10,824 bases of DNA from Rodentolepis nana (Eukaryota; Platyhelminthes; Cestoda; Cyclophyllidea; Hymenolepididae): NCBI GenBank assembly GCA_900617975.1, contig UZAE01001963.1:1-10824 (forward strand). Reading direction: 5' to 3'. The number at the start of each line of letters is the position of its first letter. The stretch's first letter is position 1. Below, in pieces: positions 1 to 7,727 of this stretch. The notes beneath the pieces are model-generated. The model made no database searches and was not told the origin of the DNA. It saw nothing but the letters and a program-made list of their open reading frames with translations. Made by a program: the position numbers and the translations under genes.

Positions 1-300
1 GTTTCATTGGAAATTCCAATTTGATGTTCGAGACAACAGCGGGAAATGTCTTTTTTTAAATTTTATGAGCAGAAGGAATTCCTTAAGTCTATTTTGGAGC
101 TTAAAAAGCGTTGAATAAAATATGCCCTAGAAACCATTTAATTTACCTACTAAATATAACTGTGACTGCAAGTCGGGAAATGTTTGTCCTTGCAAAAAAT
201 TGAAGCTTTCCACAAAAAATTAGTTCAACAAAACTAGTATACAATTTTGACCTTGAAATTTACCAGGGGCTCGTCTTATAAATTCACTAAAAGTATATCA

Positions 301-629
301 GATATTTATTCATTTAAAATGGCAGGCGTTTTGATAGCTATCATTAGCCATTTAGCTGACTTCGGGCTTCACAGAAGGAAGGTTCATCAAATTAGCAGAA
401 AGTCGAGGGGTGGGGATCAGAAGAGCGATTCACTGATGTAAAAGAGGCAGACAGACACAAAGGTAGAGAAAAAGATAAGATGAGTACTGTTAAAGGGGTC
501 GAATATGACAAGCAGTCGGGCCATGGTAGTTTGAAGTGAGAAGTCAACTGCCGGTTAATAGACTTTTTTGCCGTATGAGTATACGTTGCCCAGGGTGCAC
601 CACGTGGAGGTAAGTCTATCGCACACCCC
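301..629 (-). mobile_element. SINE-like element, copy 1 (sense to SLC6)
   Basis: A full-length copy of the family, read on the minus strand. It starts GGGGTGTGCGATAGACTT, which is the ribozyme domain, then a C/T-rich middle with TGTC repeats, then the conserved 3' block GAAGCCCGAAGTCAGC and AAAACGCCTGCCATTT, and an AATGAATAAATA tail. The flanks TATATCA at 294-300 and 631-637 form a 7-bp target-site duplication, with one extra base beside the element's 5' end. It has no coding capacity. It lies in the downstream intron in the same orientation as the host gene, so SLC6 transcription would make element-sense RNA. Confidence 0.88.
557..629 (-). ncRNA. HDV-like self-cleaving ribozyme, SINE copy 1, core intact
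   Basis: The 73-nt sequence folds as the HDV-class nested double pseudoknot. P1 is 629-623 with 598-592: seven pairs, including the cleavage-site G-U wobble (629 with 592) and an inner U-G. P2 is 620-612 with 565-557. P3 is 611-609 with 601-599, closing the loop UCCACGU. Its two C residues (607, 606) can pair with G 590 and 591 as P1.1. The strand UGGGCAAC leads to P4, CGUAU-ACUC-AUACG (585-572). The joining strand then reads G-C-A, with the expected catalytic cytosine at 570. All fold elements are paired without a mismatch. Predicted cleavage is just 5' of 629. The class assignment rests on structure and key bases, and activity is inferred. Confidence 0.9.
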
Positions 630-1424
630 ATATATCATAAATAATGAGGTCATACATTCGCAAAAAAATATTTTTATAAAATATTTCTATTTCGGCAAAG
701 ACAAGCAAATCAGATCAATCAATATTTGTTTGTATCTAAAATTTCGATGGAGAACAGTTATAAACGAAATAGCAAAACCTGTCATTCCTAGTTGATTCAG
801 CTTATAACAAAGTACTTAAAGACCTCAATAAAAACATTTGAAAACATAGTTTCAAAATTCGCTACCAACTCATACAATTGAGGATCATCAAATTGTATAT
901 TGGGTTAAGTACCACTTTGGCATTTTCATCCGAAGAGTGAAAATTTGATGGGTGACAAGAACTTTACGAGATTTATAGATATTCAATAGAATAAGGAATT
1001 ACATTGCTGACAAACTAATGATAGTCCATCAGGTTAAGATCTGGAGAGTTCGGGACACAGATATGTCGGCGATCGAATCACGTCAACACCTCACAACTGG
1101 CCTATTATCGACACACACCACTCACATCTAAGTGGATCAGCAACTTCAAGTAGATGTGTGAATTAAATTTAATTCAGTCTTTAAAAATATACGGAGGGTG
1201 ACTTATCTCAAACCATGCCAATACTCCGCTCATTTCTCCGTTGCAAGCTATCCAAATGTAGTCCGTTTTTTTCAGTAATACTCATTCACTCACCAAACGT
1301 CAATATTTGCGTAGATTGGGACTGATTTCCCTTTTGATTGCTCAATACTGTGGATATCCCATTTCAGCTAAATGATATATGCTCAAACTTATCTGATGAT
1401 TCATTACTATTCCAAACATACCCT

Positions 1425-1433
1425 CCCCCCCCC
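1425..1433. repeat. Nine-base C run
   Basis: Homopolymer of nine C bases in the downstream intron. A second nine-C run is at 4860-4868. Both lie about 130-230 bp on the gene-downstream side of an exon, but no function is suggested. Confidence 0.85.
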
Positions 1434-1556
1434 AAGGCCACAACCGTTCTACTTGCCTTCTAATTGTTGTCAACAACCTTGCTAATAATAGACGCAAAAA
1501 AAACTAGCATAAAATAAATATATATTTTAGAGTTGAGTTTTTGAAGAAATACATAC

Positions 1557-1660
1557 CTGACAGTATTGTGATGAAAGTCATTGAAACCTCCAAGTGCGGT
1601 CAACGTTCCAAGACTGATGGAATAACTGAAGAAAATTTGTGTTCCAGCGTCAGACCACAC
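1557..1660 (-). CDS. SLC6-type sodium symporter, exon encoding TM6 (last exon in window)
   Basis: This exon holds 34 codons plus two bases. It begins [19 protein letters not shown], the TM6 substrate and ion-binding helix, followed by [15 protein letters not shown]. The Gln and Ser of TQIFFS are the residues that, with the TM2 Tyr, form the chloride site in eukaryotic SLC6 proteins. The [10 protein letters not shown] string and the ALG-x-(Y/F)-N ending match the GABA/taurine/creatine class, whereas monoamine and glycine carriers have SLGPGFG-like sequence here. The acceptor is CTGCGTCTCAG|GTG and the donor TCAG|GTATGT, phase 2. The next exon, expected to encode TM7, was not found before the window edge at position 1. 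About 40 percent of a typical 600-residue SLC6 protein is therefore present. Confidence 0.93.
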
Positions 1661-1871
1661 CTGAGACGCAGTATAATTAAAAGAAAAACCGCTTTTAAGC
1701 CTTCAATCATTTTATGTCATTCGAGGAAAATATCATTTAAACAGGTATCTTAAAGCTTAATGTGAAATTTATTACTCATTCTTGCCAGTGAAAGAAGTTT
1801 AAATTAACTTCCAGTTTCATTTTGACATGAAGACTGGTAAAACAGGGGAACACATCACAGCTCATTTTTAC
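1661..1871 (-). other. SLC6 intron between TM5 and TM6 exons, 211 bp
   Basis: Phase-0 intron with donor GTAAAA and acceptor CTGCGTCTCAG. The join gives [12 protein letters not shown], the expected family order. No repeat was found inside. Confidence 0.92.
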
Positions 1872-2006
1872 CTCCAAAGAGGCTAAGCGTTCCCATTTGG
1901 GTTGCATATAGTAAAGCATTCCTTTCCTAGCTCCATTCAAGACAGCTGTGCGTCCAAGAAGAATAGCCATCAGAATAAATGGGGCCGTAGCAGTTATGTA
2001 GAGGAC
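1872..2006 (-). CDS. SLC6-type sodium symporter, exon encoding TM5
   Basis: This 135-bp, phase 0-0 exon of 45 codons begins VLYITATAPFILMAILLGR, which is TM5 with the family T-A-T-x-P core. It continues through the hydrophilic segment AVLNGARKGMLYYMQPKW to ERLASLE. The acceptor follows a C/T run (CCCCCCTCACTCTTCAG|G) and the donor is GGAG|GTAAAA. The join to the TM4 exon reads SGKVLYITATAP, as expected for the family. One departure stands out: SLC6 members usually have a Leu-Pro-Gly-Ala turn after TM5, and here it is LNGA, so the proline is replaced by asparagine. The frame and splice sites are intact, so this looks like divergence rather than decay. Confidence 0.93.
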
Positions 2007-2082
2007 CTGAAGAGTGAGGGGGGAATAAGTATTATTCCTCCTCATTACTTATAAGCTATTCAATTAAATGGGAAATGCCTAC
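2007..2082 (-). other. SLC6 intron between TM4 and TM5 exons, 76 bp
   Basis: Short phase-0 intron with donor GTAGGC and a C/T-rich acceptor ending ACTCTTCAG. The flanking peptides join as SGK and VLYITAT, which fixes the borders. Confidence 0.92.
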
Positions 2083-2215
2083 CTTTCCAGATGCTCTTAT
2101 CCCTCGAAAAATGCAGAGGAATACAACGATCCAAGCAAAGAGGAGGCAGAGAGCGAGTTCCCACCTCACTGTGCCCACTACATCAATTCCTGAAGAGATA
2201 CCCAGCACTCGGCGT
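2083..2215 (-). CDS. SLC6-type sodium symporter, exon encoding TM4
   Basis: Joined in phase 2 to the previous exon, this restores YWERRVLGISSGID, a strongly conserved SLC6 segment at the end of loop 2. It has 44 full codons. RWELALCLLFAWIVVFLCIFRG forms TM4 and IRASGK leads to the next exon. The acceptor is CCCATTGCTATTTATAG|A and the donor AAAG|GTAGGC, phase 0. The ERRVL-ISSGID-G-RWELALCLL pattern is typical of the GABA/taurine/betaine/creatine transporters and less like the monoamine or glycine groups. That supports, but does not prove, an inhibitory-amino-acid or osmolyte substrate. The following intron is only 76 bp, in contrast to the 2.8-kb intron before this exon. Confidence 0.94.
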
Positions 2216-3173
2216 CTATAAATAGCAATGGGTCGTGGACCACTTATTAATATTTCAAAAGTCCGAGACAAAACAGGCCAACAAAGTTCCACAAAATTAT
2301 TTCATTTAAATTCAATTTAAATAAGTTTGTGTTTGTTAATTTGCGTAGTGTGTTTGCAATGGCAATATTTCAACCCATATGGGTTTAGAGCACAACTGCG
2401 TAATCGATTATCGATTTTTTTGTCTTAATCTTGCAAACATTCAGCCAATTTGCTCATGTTATTTGCAAACTAGGGTCATTGTACACTTTTAAGGGACTCT
2501 TAGTTGTCGTTAGGAGCCTTGACTAAACGGAAGCTGAAAAGGGGTGGCAGAATTTAGAAAATCTGAATCATGCAGCAAGGTGAAGGTAGTAATGTTTACC
2601 TTAGATACATGCATAAACGTTAAAGCATCCAGTGAAGGGAATAGGCATCATACAACCTTAGCCAACAGGAGTGCTCATTAATATGTCACAAATATTGATG
2701 CCCGATCTACTTCTCGCAGAAGGTAGACATCTATATAGTCGGGAGCGAATCTTAATAATGAAATGCAAATTATACAAAACGCATAAGCATATAAGGAACG
2801 ACTAAGAAAAGTTTTACACAACCACTGAATGTCATAAAAATAATTGGAATGGTGGTAAAATAAGGACACAGCCCTGAGAAGCCACAAGAAGAGCCCTTTC
2901 ATGGAATAGGTCACTTAAGATTTGAGCAGACTGATTCCGAAAACGATAAATGCTCTGTTTCCCTTAGTTGTCATTAGTTATCATCAATTCTAATTGGTAT
3001 TGGTTCAGAAGATAAGAAGATAAGATAACTTCCATCTACCTTTGTACCCTAGTTGATATTAAATCCTCAATAATTTGAGCAGTGATGTTGAAATTGCTTC
3101 TACTTGTGGGAAAAACTGATTTCTTATTGATGAGCGGTTATTCGCAAGCACATGGTGTTATATTTCATCAGGC

Positions 3174-3245
3174 GGGGTGCGTAATAGACCCACCTCCACG
3201 CGAAGCACCCGAGACAACACATACTCATACGGCAAAAAGTCTATT
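3174..3245 (+). ncRNA. HDV-like ribozyme relic, SINE copy 2
   Basis: Aligned to the other copies this is the same 72-nt domain, but decayed. P1 keeps six pairs, with position 7 changed to C and still pairing to G, while the cleavage-site wobble is now G opposite G. P3 is disrupted (ACC opposite GAA), the strand after P1 reads AGACAAC and P1.1 is lost, and P4 has two mismatches. The P4 loop region, the GGCAAAAA strand with C at 3233 and most of P2 remain. Probably inactive. Confidence 0.8.
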
Positions 3246-3423
3246 AATAGACTGTTGACTTCAAACTATAATGACCCGACTCTATGTCATATTCGACTCC
3301 TTCCACAGCACCCATTTCACTTTACCCTTTTCTCTGCCTTTGTGTCTGTCTGTCTCTTTTACATCTGTGAATCATTATTCTGTACCCCCATCGACTTTTT
3401 TCACTTTGATATTCCTCCTTCTC

Positions 3424-3482
3424 CTCTCTGTGAAGCCCGAAGTCAGCTAAAGGGCTAATGATAACTATCAAAACGCCTGCAA
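3424..3482 (+). repeat. Conserved 3'-terminal block of the SINE family (best example)
   Basis: The last 55-60 bp before the tail is the second most conserved part of the family after the ribozyme. It contains AGCCC-GAAGTCAGCTAAA-GGGCT, a short stem with a 13-nt loop, followed by AATGATAACTATCAAAACGCC. Copies 3 and 5 change the 5' arm to AGCCT and AGCTT, which still pair through G-U. In LINE-mobilised SINEs such 3' ends are usually what the partner reverse transcriptase recognises. That role is inferred here. Confidence 0.55.
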
Positions 3483-5026
3483 TTTGAGATGAATAAATAT
3501 TTCATCAGGCATATTCTAAAAAATAGAGTCTTCAAATTAATGGGTGCAAGAAGTCAGTTTGTGGAGGGTATAGCGCTGTCAAGCTTGAAAAAAGAAGTTT
3601 CATGCGCACTCAGACCGACTCGAAGTTGCGGTCCACACAACTTGTCGCATAGGGAGTAGGGGCTGACGTGAACACAGAGACCTCTCAACCAGCCATCAAT
3701 CAATATTACCTGCATTGTTTAACAAAGCCTTCTTGGTATGTCAAAGACTAAGCTCTATGACAGACACAACAGCCCAAATAAATGTTTCATGTCATACGTC
3801 TGTTTCCTCTATATGGTTTAAGAGACTTTTTCATTGTGGATATCGAGGTTAAAACAAGGCTAATTAGTGTAGCAATTCACTACATTGTGGGCAGTATATT
3901 GATGAAAATTAAAAATCAACGAAGGGAACAAATACCAGGAAGAATGCTTGATAAATTCTAAAATAAATATAACTATCATTTACCATAAACGTTTGCTCAC
4001 TACTGTCGACTAATTAATTAAATTATTTCAGCTATTTAATTATATTTTCCCTGTTTTAGCCTAAAAGCATTCTCAGACTAGGAAAAGCTTACATTCTAGC
4101 AAACAAAATTAAATACATTAAGCATGTGTTCGACACAATTGAATAATAGTTATTTATTAAAATAATAATGCCGAATATTTTTAGAAGAGAAACGGATAAT
4201 TGTTTAACATAGTGGACTGTTTGCTATTATTTTTCTCTACCCCTTAAATCGTTAATATCTTGCATATACCTAACATATAAATAAAAACTCTACTGATCTA
4301 TCATTCAATAAACTTCATTAACTAAAAATTTCGTTTTTATTGTGAGAAAACTAAGAGATGATATATATTTCCGTAATTCGGAAAAATAAACGGAAAAGTC
4401 CGAAGTTGCAGGTGAGATAACTCTCATGTCCCAAATCCCGTTTGGTTGTTGATTCGAGACAAATACGGCCAGATAGAAACAGCTGATATGCCAAATAGTC
4501 GAATTTGTCTACACAGCTTCTTCAATCAAGGCCACTTAATGACCGAGTGACAATTCGAGTGAGCTTCGTATGTTGAATTTCACCATTGTCGTGTAAAGAA
4601 AATTAAGTTCTTTTTACACCCAGACACTAGTATTTGCATAATGCATACTAGGTGCTAATTAAATTATAAAAAACGCCTCGTTTAAACGGTTGTGATCTAT
4701 AAGGCAAAGCGTCAAAAATTTCAGGATGCCCCTAGCGACCCAACAGTTGTTGCCAGATAATTTGTGAATTTCCCTACCGGGGATATGAATTTCGGTTAGG
4801 GACTTGGGTTTGTTGATTCAACCCGCAGAAAGTTAAGTTACAATTCAAACTCTCCTACACCCCCCCCCTTGGACGTTATATACTTCTGTTCGCCGTTTTT
4901 ATCTATGAATTTTACGGGACTTGATAATTTAGACAGGAGGCAAAATTTAAGAAGGTACTTCGGATAATTGGAGCGGCAGGATATTTAGCGTGCCCACCTT
5001 CCACACTTAGGGATTGACAAACGTAC

Positions 5027-5258
5027 TCCCAGTATTCATTAACTGGATCAGTTGCAATCGTGGTATTATTGAACGCGGGAATAACACTTGCATTGGAGTT
5101 GGATTCCACGCAGTTGGGAGTGTTCCACTCATTTCCACAACTCGACCAAGGCAATGTACGTTGCATCGACGCGAAGAGATAGAAGGATATCCAGGCGAGA
5201 ATAACATTGTAGTAGGAATTGAGACAAAAGAGAATGAAGGTTCCCGCGTAACCAACAC
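5027..5258 (-). CDS. SLC6-type sodium symporter, exon encoding TM3 and large extracellular loop 2
   Basis: The exon joins the TM2 exon in phase 1 to give PLFKGVGYAG, exactly the family junction, and contributes 76 full codons. TM3 is the stretch NSYYNVILAWISFYLFAS. Then comes the family motif LPWSSCGNEWNTPNC, whose two cysteines (exon codons 40 and 49) match the conserved disulfide of extracellular loop 2. Three N-glycosylation sequons follow in the loop: NAS at codon 55, NNT at 63 and NTT at 64. It ends DPVNEYW plus a split Glu codon. The acceptor is TTTTCATTCCAG|GT and the donor GGGA|GTACGT, phase 2. The 5' end of an antisense SINE copy lies only 63 bp upstream of the acceptor in gene sense. 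Confidence 0.94.
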
Positions 5259-5321
5259 CTGGAATGAAAAGTACGGTGTTAGTAATCTGTGCAGCGACAC
5301 ACCTGCTCTATATCGATTTGT

Positions 5322-5394
5322 GGGGTGTGCGATAGACTTACCTCCACGTGGTGCACCCTGGGCAACGTATATTCATACGGCAAAAAATTCTATT
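5322..5394 (+). ncRNA. HDV-like ribozyme, SINE copy 3, one P2 mismatch
   Basis: P1, P3, L3 (UCCACGU), P1.1, the UGGGCAAC strand and P4 are all as in the intact copies. The P4 loop is AUUC instead of ACUC, and the expected catalytic C is at 5381. The 3' strand of P2 has a G-to-U change, leaving one C-U mismatch within nine pairs. The fold is probably preserved. The element lies antisense to SLC6, so it would not act in that transcript. Confidence 0.85.
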
Positions 5395-5621
5395 AACTGG
5401 CAGTTGACTTCAAACTACCATGGCCCCCCTGTATGACATTCGACCACTTCCACAGTACTACATCACATTTTTTCTAAATTTTCAACCTTTGTCTTTGAAA
5501 CACTCTTCAGTTCTCCTCCCCTCGACTTTCTGCTACTTTGATGTTCCTTCCCTCTGTGAAGCCTGAAGTCAACTAAAGGGCTAATGATAACCATCAAAAC
5601 GCCTGCCATTCGATATAAATA
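5322..5621 (+). mobile_element. SINE-like element, copy 3 (antisense to SLC6), beside the TM3 exon
   Basis: This copy starts GGGGTGTGCGATAG and ends after GCCTGCCATTCGATATAAATA. The flanks ATATCGATTTGTG (5310-5322) and ATATTGATTTGTG (5622-5634) are a 13-bp duplication with one mismatch, overlapping the first element base by ambiguity. The TGTC-rich middle is reduced, making the copy about 300 bp. Its 5' end is 63 bp from the acceptor of the TM3 exon. On the gene strand it offers a donor-like GGAG|GTAAGT at 5341 and an acceptor-like GCTTCACAG|AGG at 5554. Confidence 0.9.
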
Positions 5622-6280
5622 ATATTGATTTGTGATCTATCGTTTTTTCATGCTTTTCGCTTCTAAGTAACGAATTGCTCGAAGAATTTAACCGGTATAG
5701 AATTTTTCTCTCCAGTGAGGTTCAAGTTTACCTGCTTTCCCAAGCGATCACATAATCATTGGTTCGTAGCCCATCTGAGCACACCTAATTGGTTTGAATC
5801 ACAAATAAGGACTTCTCAAAACTGAATAATAAGCTGAGTGTTATTAAATGACTAAATTTTATTAACTTTATTCTACACAAACAAGATATTCGTCTAAAAA
5901 CAACATCATTGCTTGAACCCACAAAATGGTAGCGTTGCAAGTGAGCCGTTTGCTTAATTTATCTCGAAGGCGAGTGAACGCTAAGTGTCCTTGTTGTCAA
6001 TTTATAATCTTGGGCTTCACTTGCTCGGGTCATTTGGACATACATTTCACCTTCATCCCAAGGTAGTCAACTTCATGAGACTGGGCGGTGGTACTACTTG
6101 CAGCATCGCTCTTGAGAGCTGTTGAAGAGTACTAATCTACCAAATCAATATTTTAGTTTTTTTCATTCATTACACTAATGCTTCTAGTGAATTTTAACTT
6201 GACAGACATGAAAATCGTTCCACAATGTTAATAAATATTCGGCCTTAACATTTTTATGCCTACTATCTGCCAATTTGCAG

Positions 6281-6296
6281 ATATATATATATATAT
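6281..6296. repeat. (AT)8 microsatellite
   Basis: Eight uninterrupted AT units within the intron between the TM2 and TM3 exons. A shorter AT run continuing into GTGTG lies at 7433-7447, directly at the insertion point of SINE copy 5. Confidence 0.9.
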
Positions 6297-6490
6297 TCAA
6301 TTAATCCATATTGTGAAAAAAGTTGTTTAATCGAAATGGTGATTAAAACAAGTAATCCTAAGGTTGAGCGTACAGTTGGGAAATCTTTTTGTTGTTATGA
6401 ATTCGCCTAAATGACATTCCACAATTTTAAAATACACTGAAGTTCGAATGTTCCCCGAGTATATTGTTGTTCAATAGTTTGTGTTTATTC

Positions 6491-6562
6491 GGGGTACGCG
6501 ATAGACTTACCTCCACGTGGTGCACCCTGGGCAAAGTATACTCATACGGCAAAAAGTCTATT
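6491..6562 (+). ncRNA. HDV-like ribozyme, SINE copy 4, weakened
   Basis: The domain keeps the cleavage-site G-U wobble, P2, P3, the UCCACGU loop, P1.1 and the expected catalytic C at 6550. Position 6 of P1 is A opposite C, while position 7 is C and still pairs with G. The base closing P4 has changed from C to A (GGGCAAAG), shortening P4 to four pairs. Reduced or lost activity is likely. Confidence 0.8.
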
Positions 6563-6810
6563 ATTCGGCAGTTGACTTCTGACTGCAAACTGCCATGACC
6601 CCACTGTATGTCATATTCCACCACTTCAACAGTACTCATCTTACCTTTTCTCTGCATTACTGTCCATCTGTCTCTACATCTGTGAATCACTCTTCTATTC
6701 CCCCTCTCAATTTTTTCTCACTTTGATGTTCCTATCCTCTGTGAAGTCCGAAGTCAGCTAAAGAGCTAATGGTGACCATCACAACGCCTGCCTTTTGAAA
6801 TAAATAACTA
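6491..6810 (+). mobile_element. SINE-like element, copy 4 (antisense to SLC6)
   Basis: Full-length copy starting GGGGTACGCGATAG with a GAAATAAATAACTA tail. The flanks 6476-6490 and 6811-6825 share 12 of 15 positions, including TTTGTGTTT, which is an aged target-site duplication meeting the element exactly at its first G. The 3' block is more diverged here (GAAGTCCGAAGTCAGC, then GAGCTAATGGTGACC) than in the other copies, consistent with greater age. Confidence 0.88.
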
Positions 6811-7452
6811 AATTTGTGTTTTCTCAAGTTAATGACAAATTGCTTTAAATCCAAAAAACAACGATATTCTCAAGAGCGATTATCACACCCTTATTACGTC
6901 TAGAGTCGTATGCTAACCTCATCAGTTAGCCTTATAGGCAAAAAACGCCCATTCCAAAGCAATGAATAATTAGATTCTGGCAAAGGTGTTTACCCTCCTA
7001 CTCCACAGTAGAGACCAATGGCATTCAAAAACAATGAACTTCAATGTGCAGATCTACTCAAGCATATATGCCCGCCCGCATTGCATGAGGGTTGTATGAA
7101 TATTGAATTGATCCACAATTTTACCGTCGAAGATTGTAGTTGATTTGTAGGTGCGCTAAAGTATGGTAGAAATCAATTCCCTCATATTTGATTAGCTTGA
7201 CTAATTGTCACGATCGATTTCCCCATTTTGCGGTTATAGGTTTTTTTGTACGCGTGTGTCTGAGGGGAGATATCGACTCACCCGTAAGCGCATCCTAAAC
7301 GGCCTTTGTTTCATCTTTCTGACCAATTAAGCAGTTACATTTATTTATTTACGAAACTGCATTCTTTTACCTTAGCCTATTCTCCTGAGTCTGTGTGAAT
7401 TGTAGCCATATGATTATACCGCATTGAGCAGGATATATATATGTGTGTTCAT

Positions 7453-7525
7453 GGGGTGTGCGATAGACTTACCTCCACGTGGTGCACCCTGGGCAACGTA
7501 TACTCATACGGCTAAAAAGTCAATT
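7453..7525 (+). ncRNA. HDV-like ribozyme, SINE copy 5, one P2 mismatch
   Basis: P1 (with both G-U wobbles), P3, L3 UCCACGU, P1.1, UGGGCAAC and the perfect five-pair P4 with ACUC loop match the intact form. The base after the expected catalytic C (7512) is U, at a position that is variable in the class. The P2 3' strand has GUCAAUU instead of GUCUAUU, giving one A-A mismatch. Activity is plausible. Confidence 0.85.
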
Positions 7526-7727
7526 AACTGGCAGTTGATTTCTGACTCCAAACTACCATGACCTGACTCCATGTCATATTTTACCACTTCAACAGTACTC
7601 ATCTAACCTTCTTCTCTACCTTTTCTTTTTCATTTTGATGTTCCTTCCCCTCTGTGAAGCTTGAAGTCAACTAAAGGGCTAATGATAACTACCAAAACGC
7701 CTGCCATTTGCTATAATAATAATATTA
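7453..7727 (+). mobile_element. SINE-like element, copy 5 (antisense to SLC6), shortest complete copy
   Basis: Starts GGGGTGTGCGATAG directly after TGTTCAT (7446-7452), which recurs at 7728-7734 as a 7-bp target-site duplication. The TGTC-rich middle found in copies 1, 2 and 6 is missing, giving about 275 bp, while both the 5' ribozyme domain and the 3' block are kept. The tail is CTATAATAATAATATTA. The conserved ends with a variable centre suggest that the termini carry the functions needed for mobilisation. Confidence 0.88.

Larger units (their letters stand above)
1..1556 (-). other. SLC6 intron downstream of the TM6 exon (partial)
   Basis: This begins at donor GTATGT after the TM6 exon and runs off the window. 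It contains one sense-oriented SINE copy with an intact-looking ribozyme (301-629) and a nine-C run at 1425-1433. Positions 640-1550 show no recognisable exon or RNA gene. Confidence 0.75.
3174..3496 (+). mobile_element. SINE-like element, copy 2 (antisense to SLC6), older
   Basis: A full-length but diverged copy. The flanks ATATTTCATCAGGC at 3160-3173 and 3497-3510 are a perfect 14-bp target-site duplication, and the element starts exactly at GGGGTG after it. The middle has TGTCTGTCTGTCTC and the 3' block GAAGCCCGAAGTCAGC to AAAACGCCTGC is well kept, ending in a GATGAATAA tail. Variable-length perfect duplications and a short A/T tail indicate target-primed reverse transcription by a LINE enzyme rather than DNA transposition. 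Confidence 0.93.
2216..5026 (-). other. SLC6 intron between TM3 and TM4 exons, 2811 bp
   Basis: The intron runs from donor GTACGT to acceptor TATTTATAG, phase 2. It holds one antisense, degraded SINE copy at 3174-3496 and a nine-C run at 4860-4868. The unique parts 2290-3159 and 3511-4900 are AT-rich. Open frames there are short and show no family motif. Confidence 0.88.

Noticed and set aside
577..629. Resemblance of the element's ACTTACCT to the 5' end of U1 snRNA
   Set aside because: The match is eight bases and is explained by P2/P3 of the ribozyme. The rest does not fold or align as U1.
1123..1158. Inverted repeat CACATCTA / TAGATGTG with a 20-nt spacer
   Set aside because: Only eight pairs in AT-rich intron DNA, and no second copy was seen. 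Chance is sufficient.
2678..2914. 78-codon open frame on the minus strand, hydrophobic
   Set aside because: AT-rich chance frame within the TM3-TM4 intron. It has no SLC6 motif, and the transporter sequence is continuous without it.
3162..3172. TCATCAG, the complement of the hammerhead core CTGATGA, next to SINE copy 2 and again at 3501-3508
   Set aside because: It is simply part of the target-site duplication on both sides. No GAAA strand or helices complete a hammerhead.
3177..3458. 93-codon frame across SINE copy 2, and similar frames in other copies
   Set aside because: Frames in different copies are not conserved and are broken by indels. The conserved unit is RNA structure, not a protein.
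5014..5436. 140-codon plus-strand frame
   Set aside because: Antisense shadow of the TM3 exon running into SINE copy 3.
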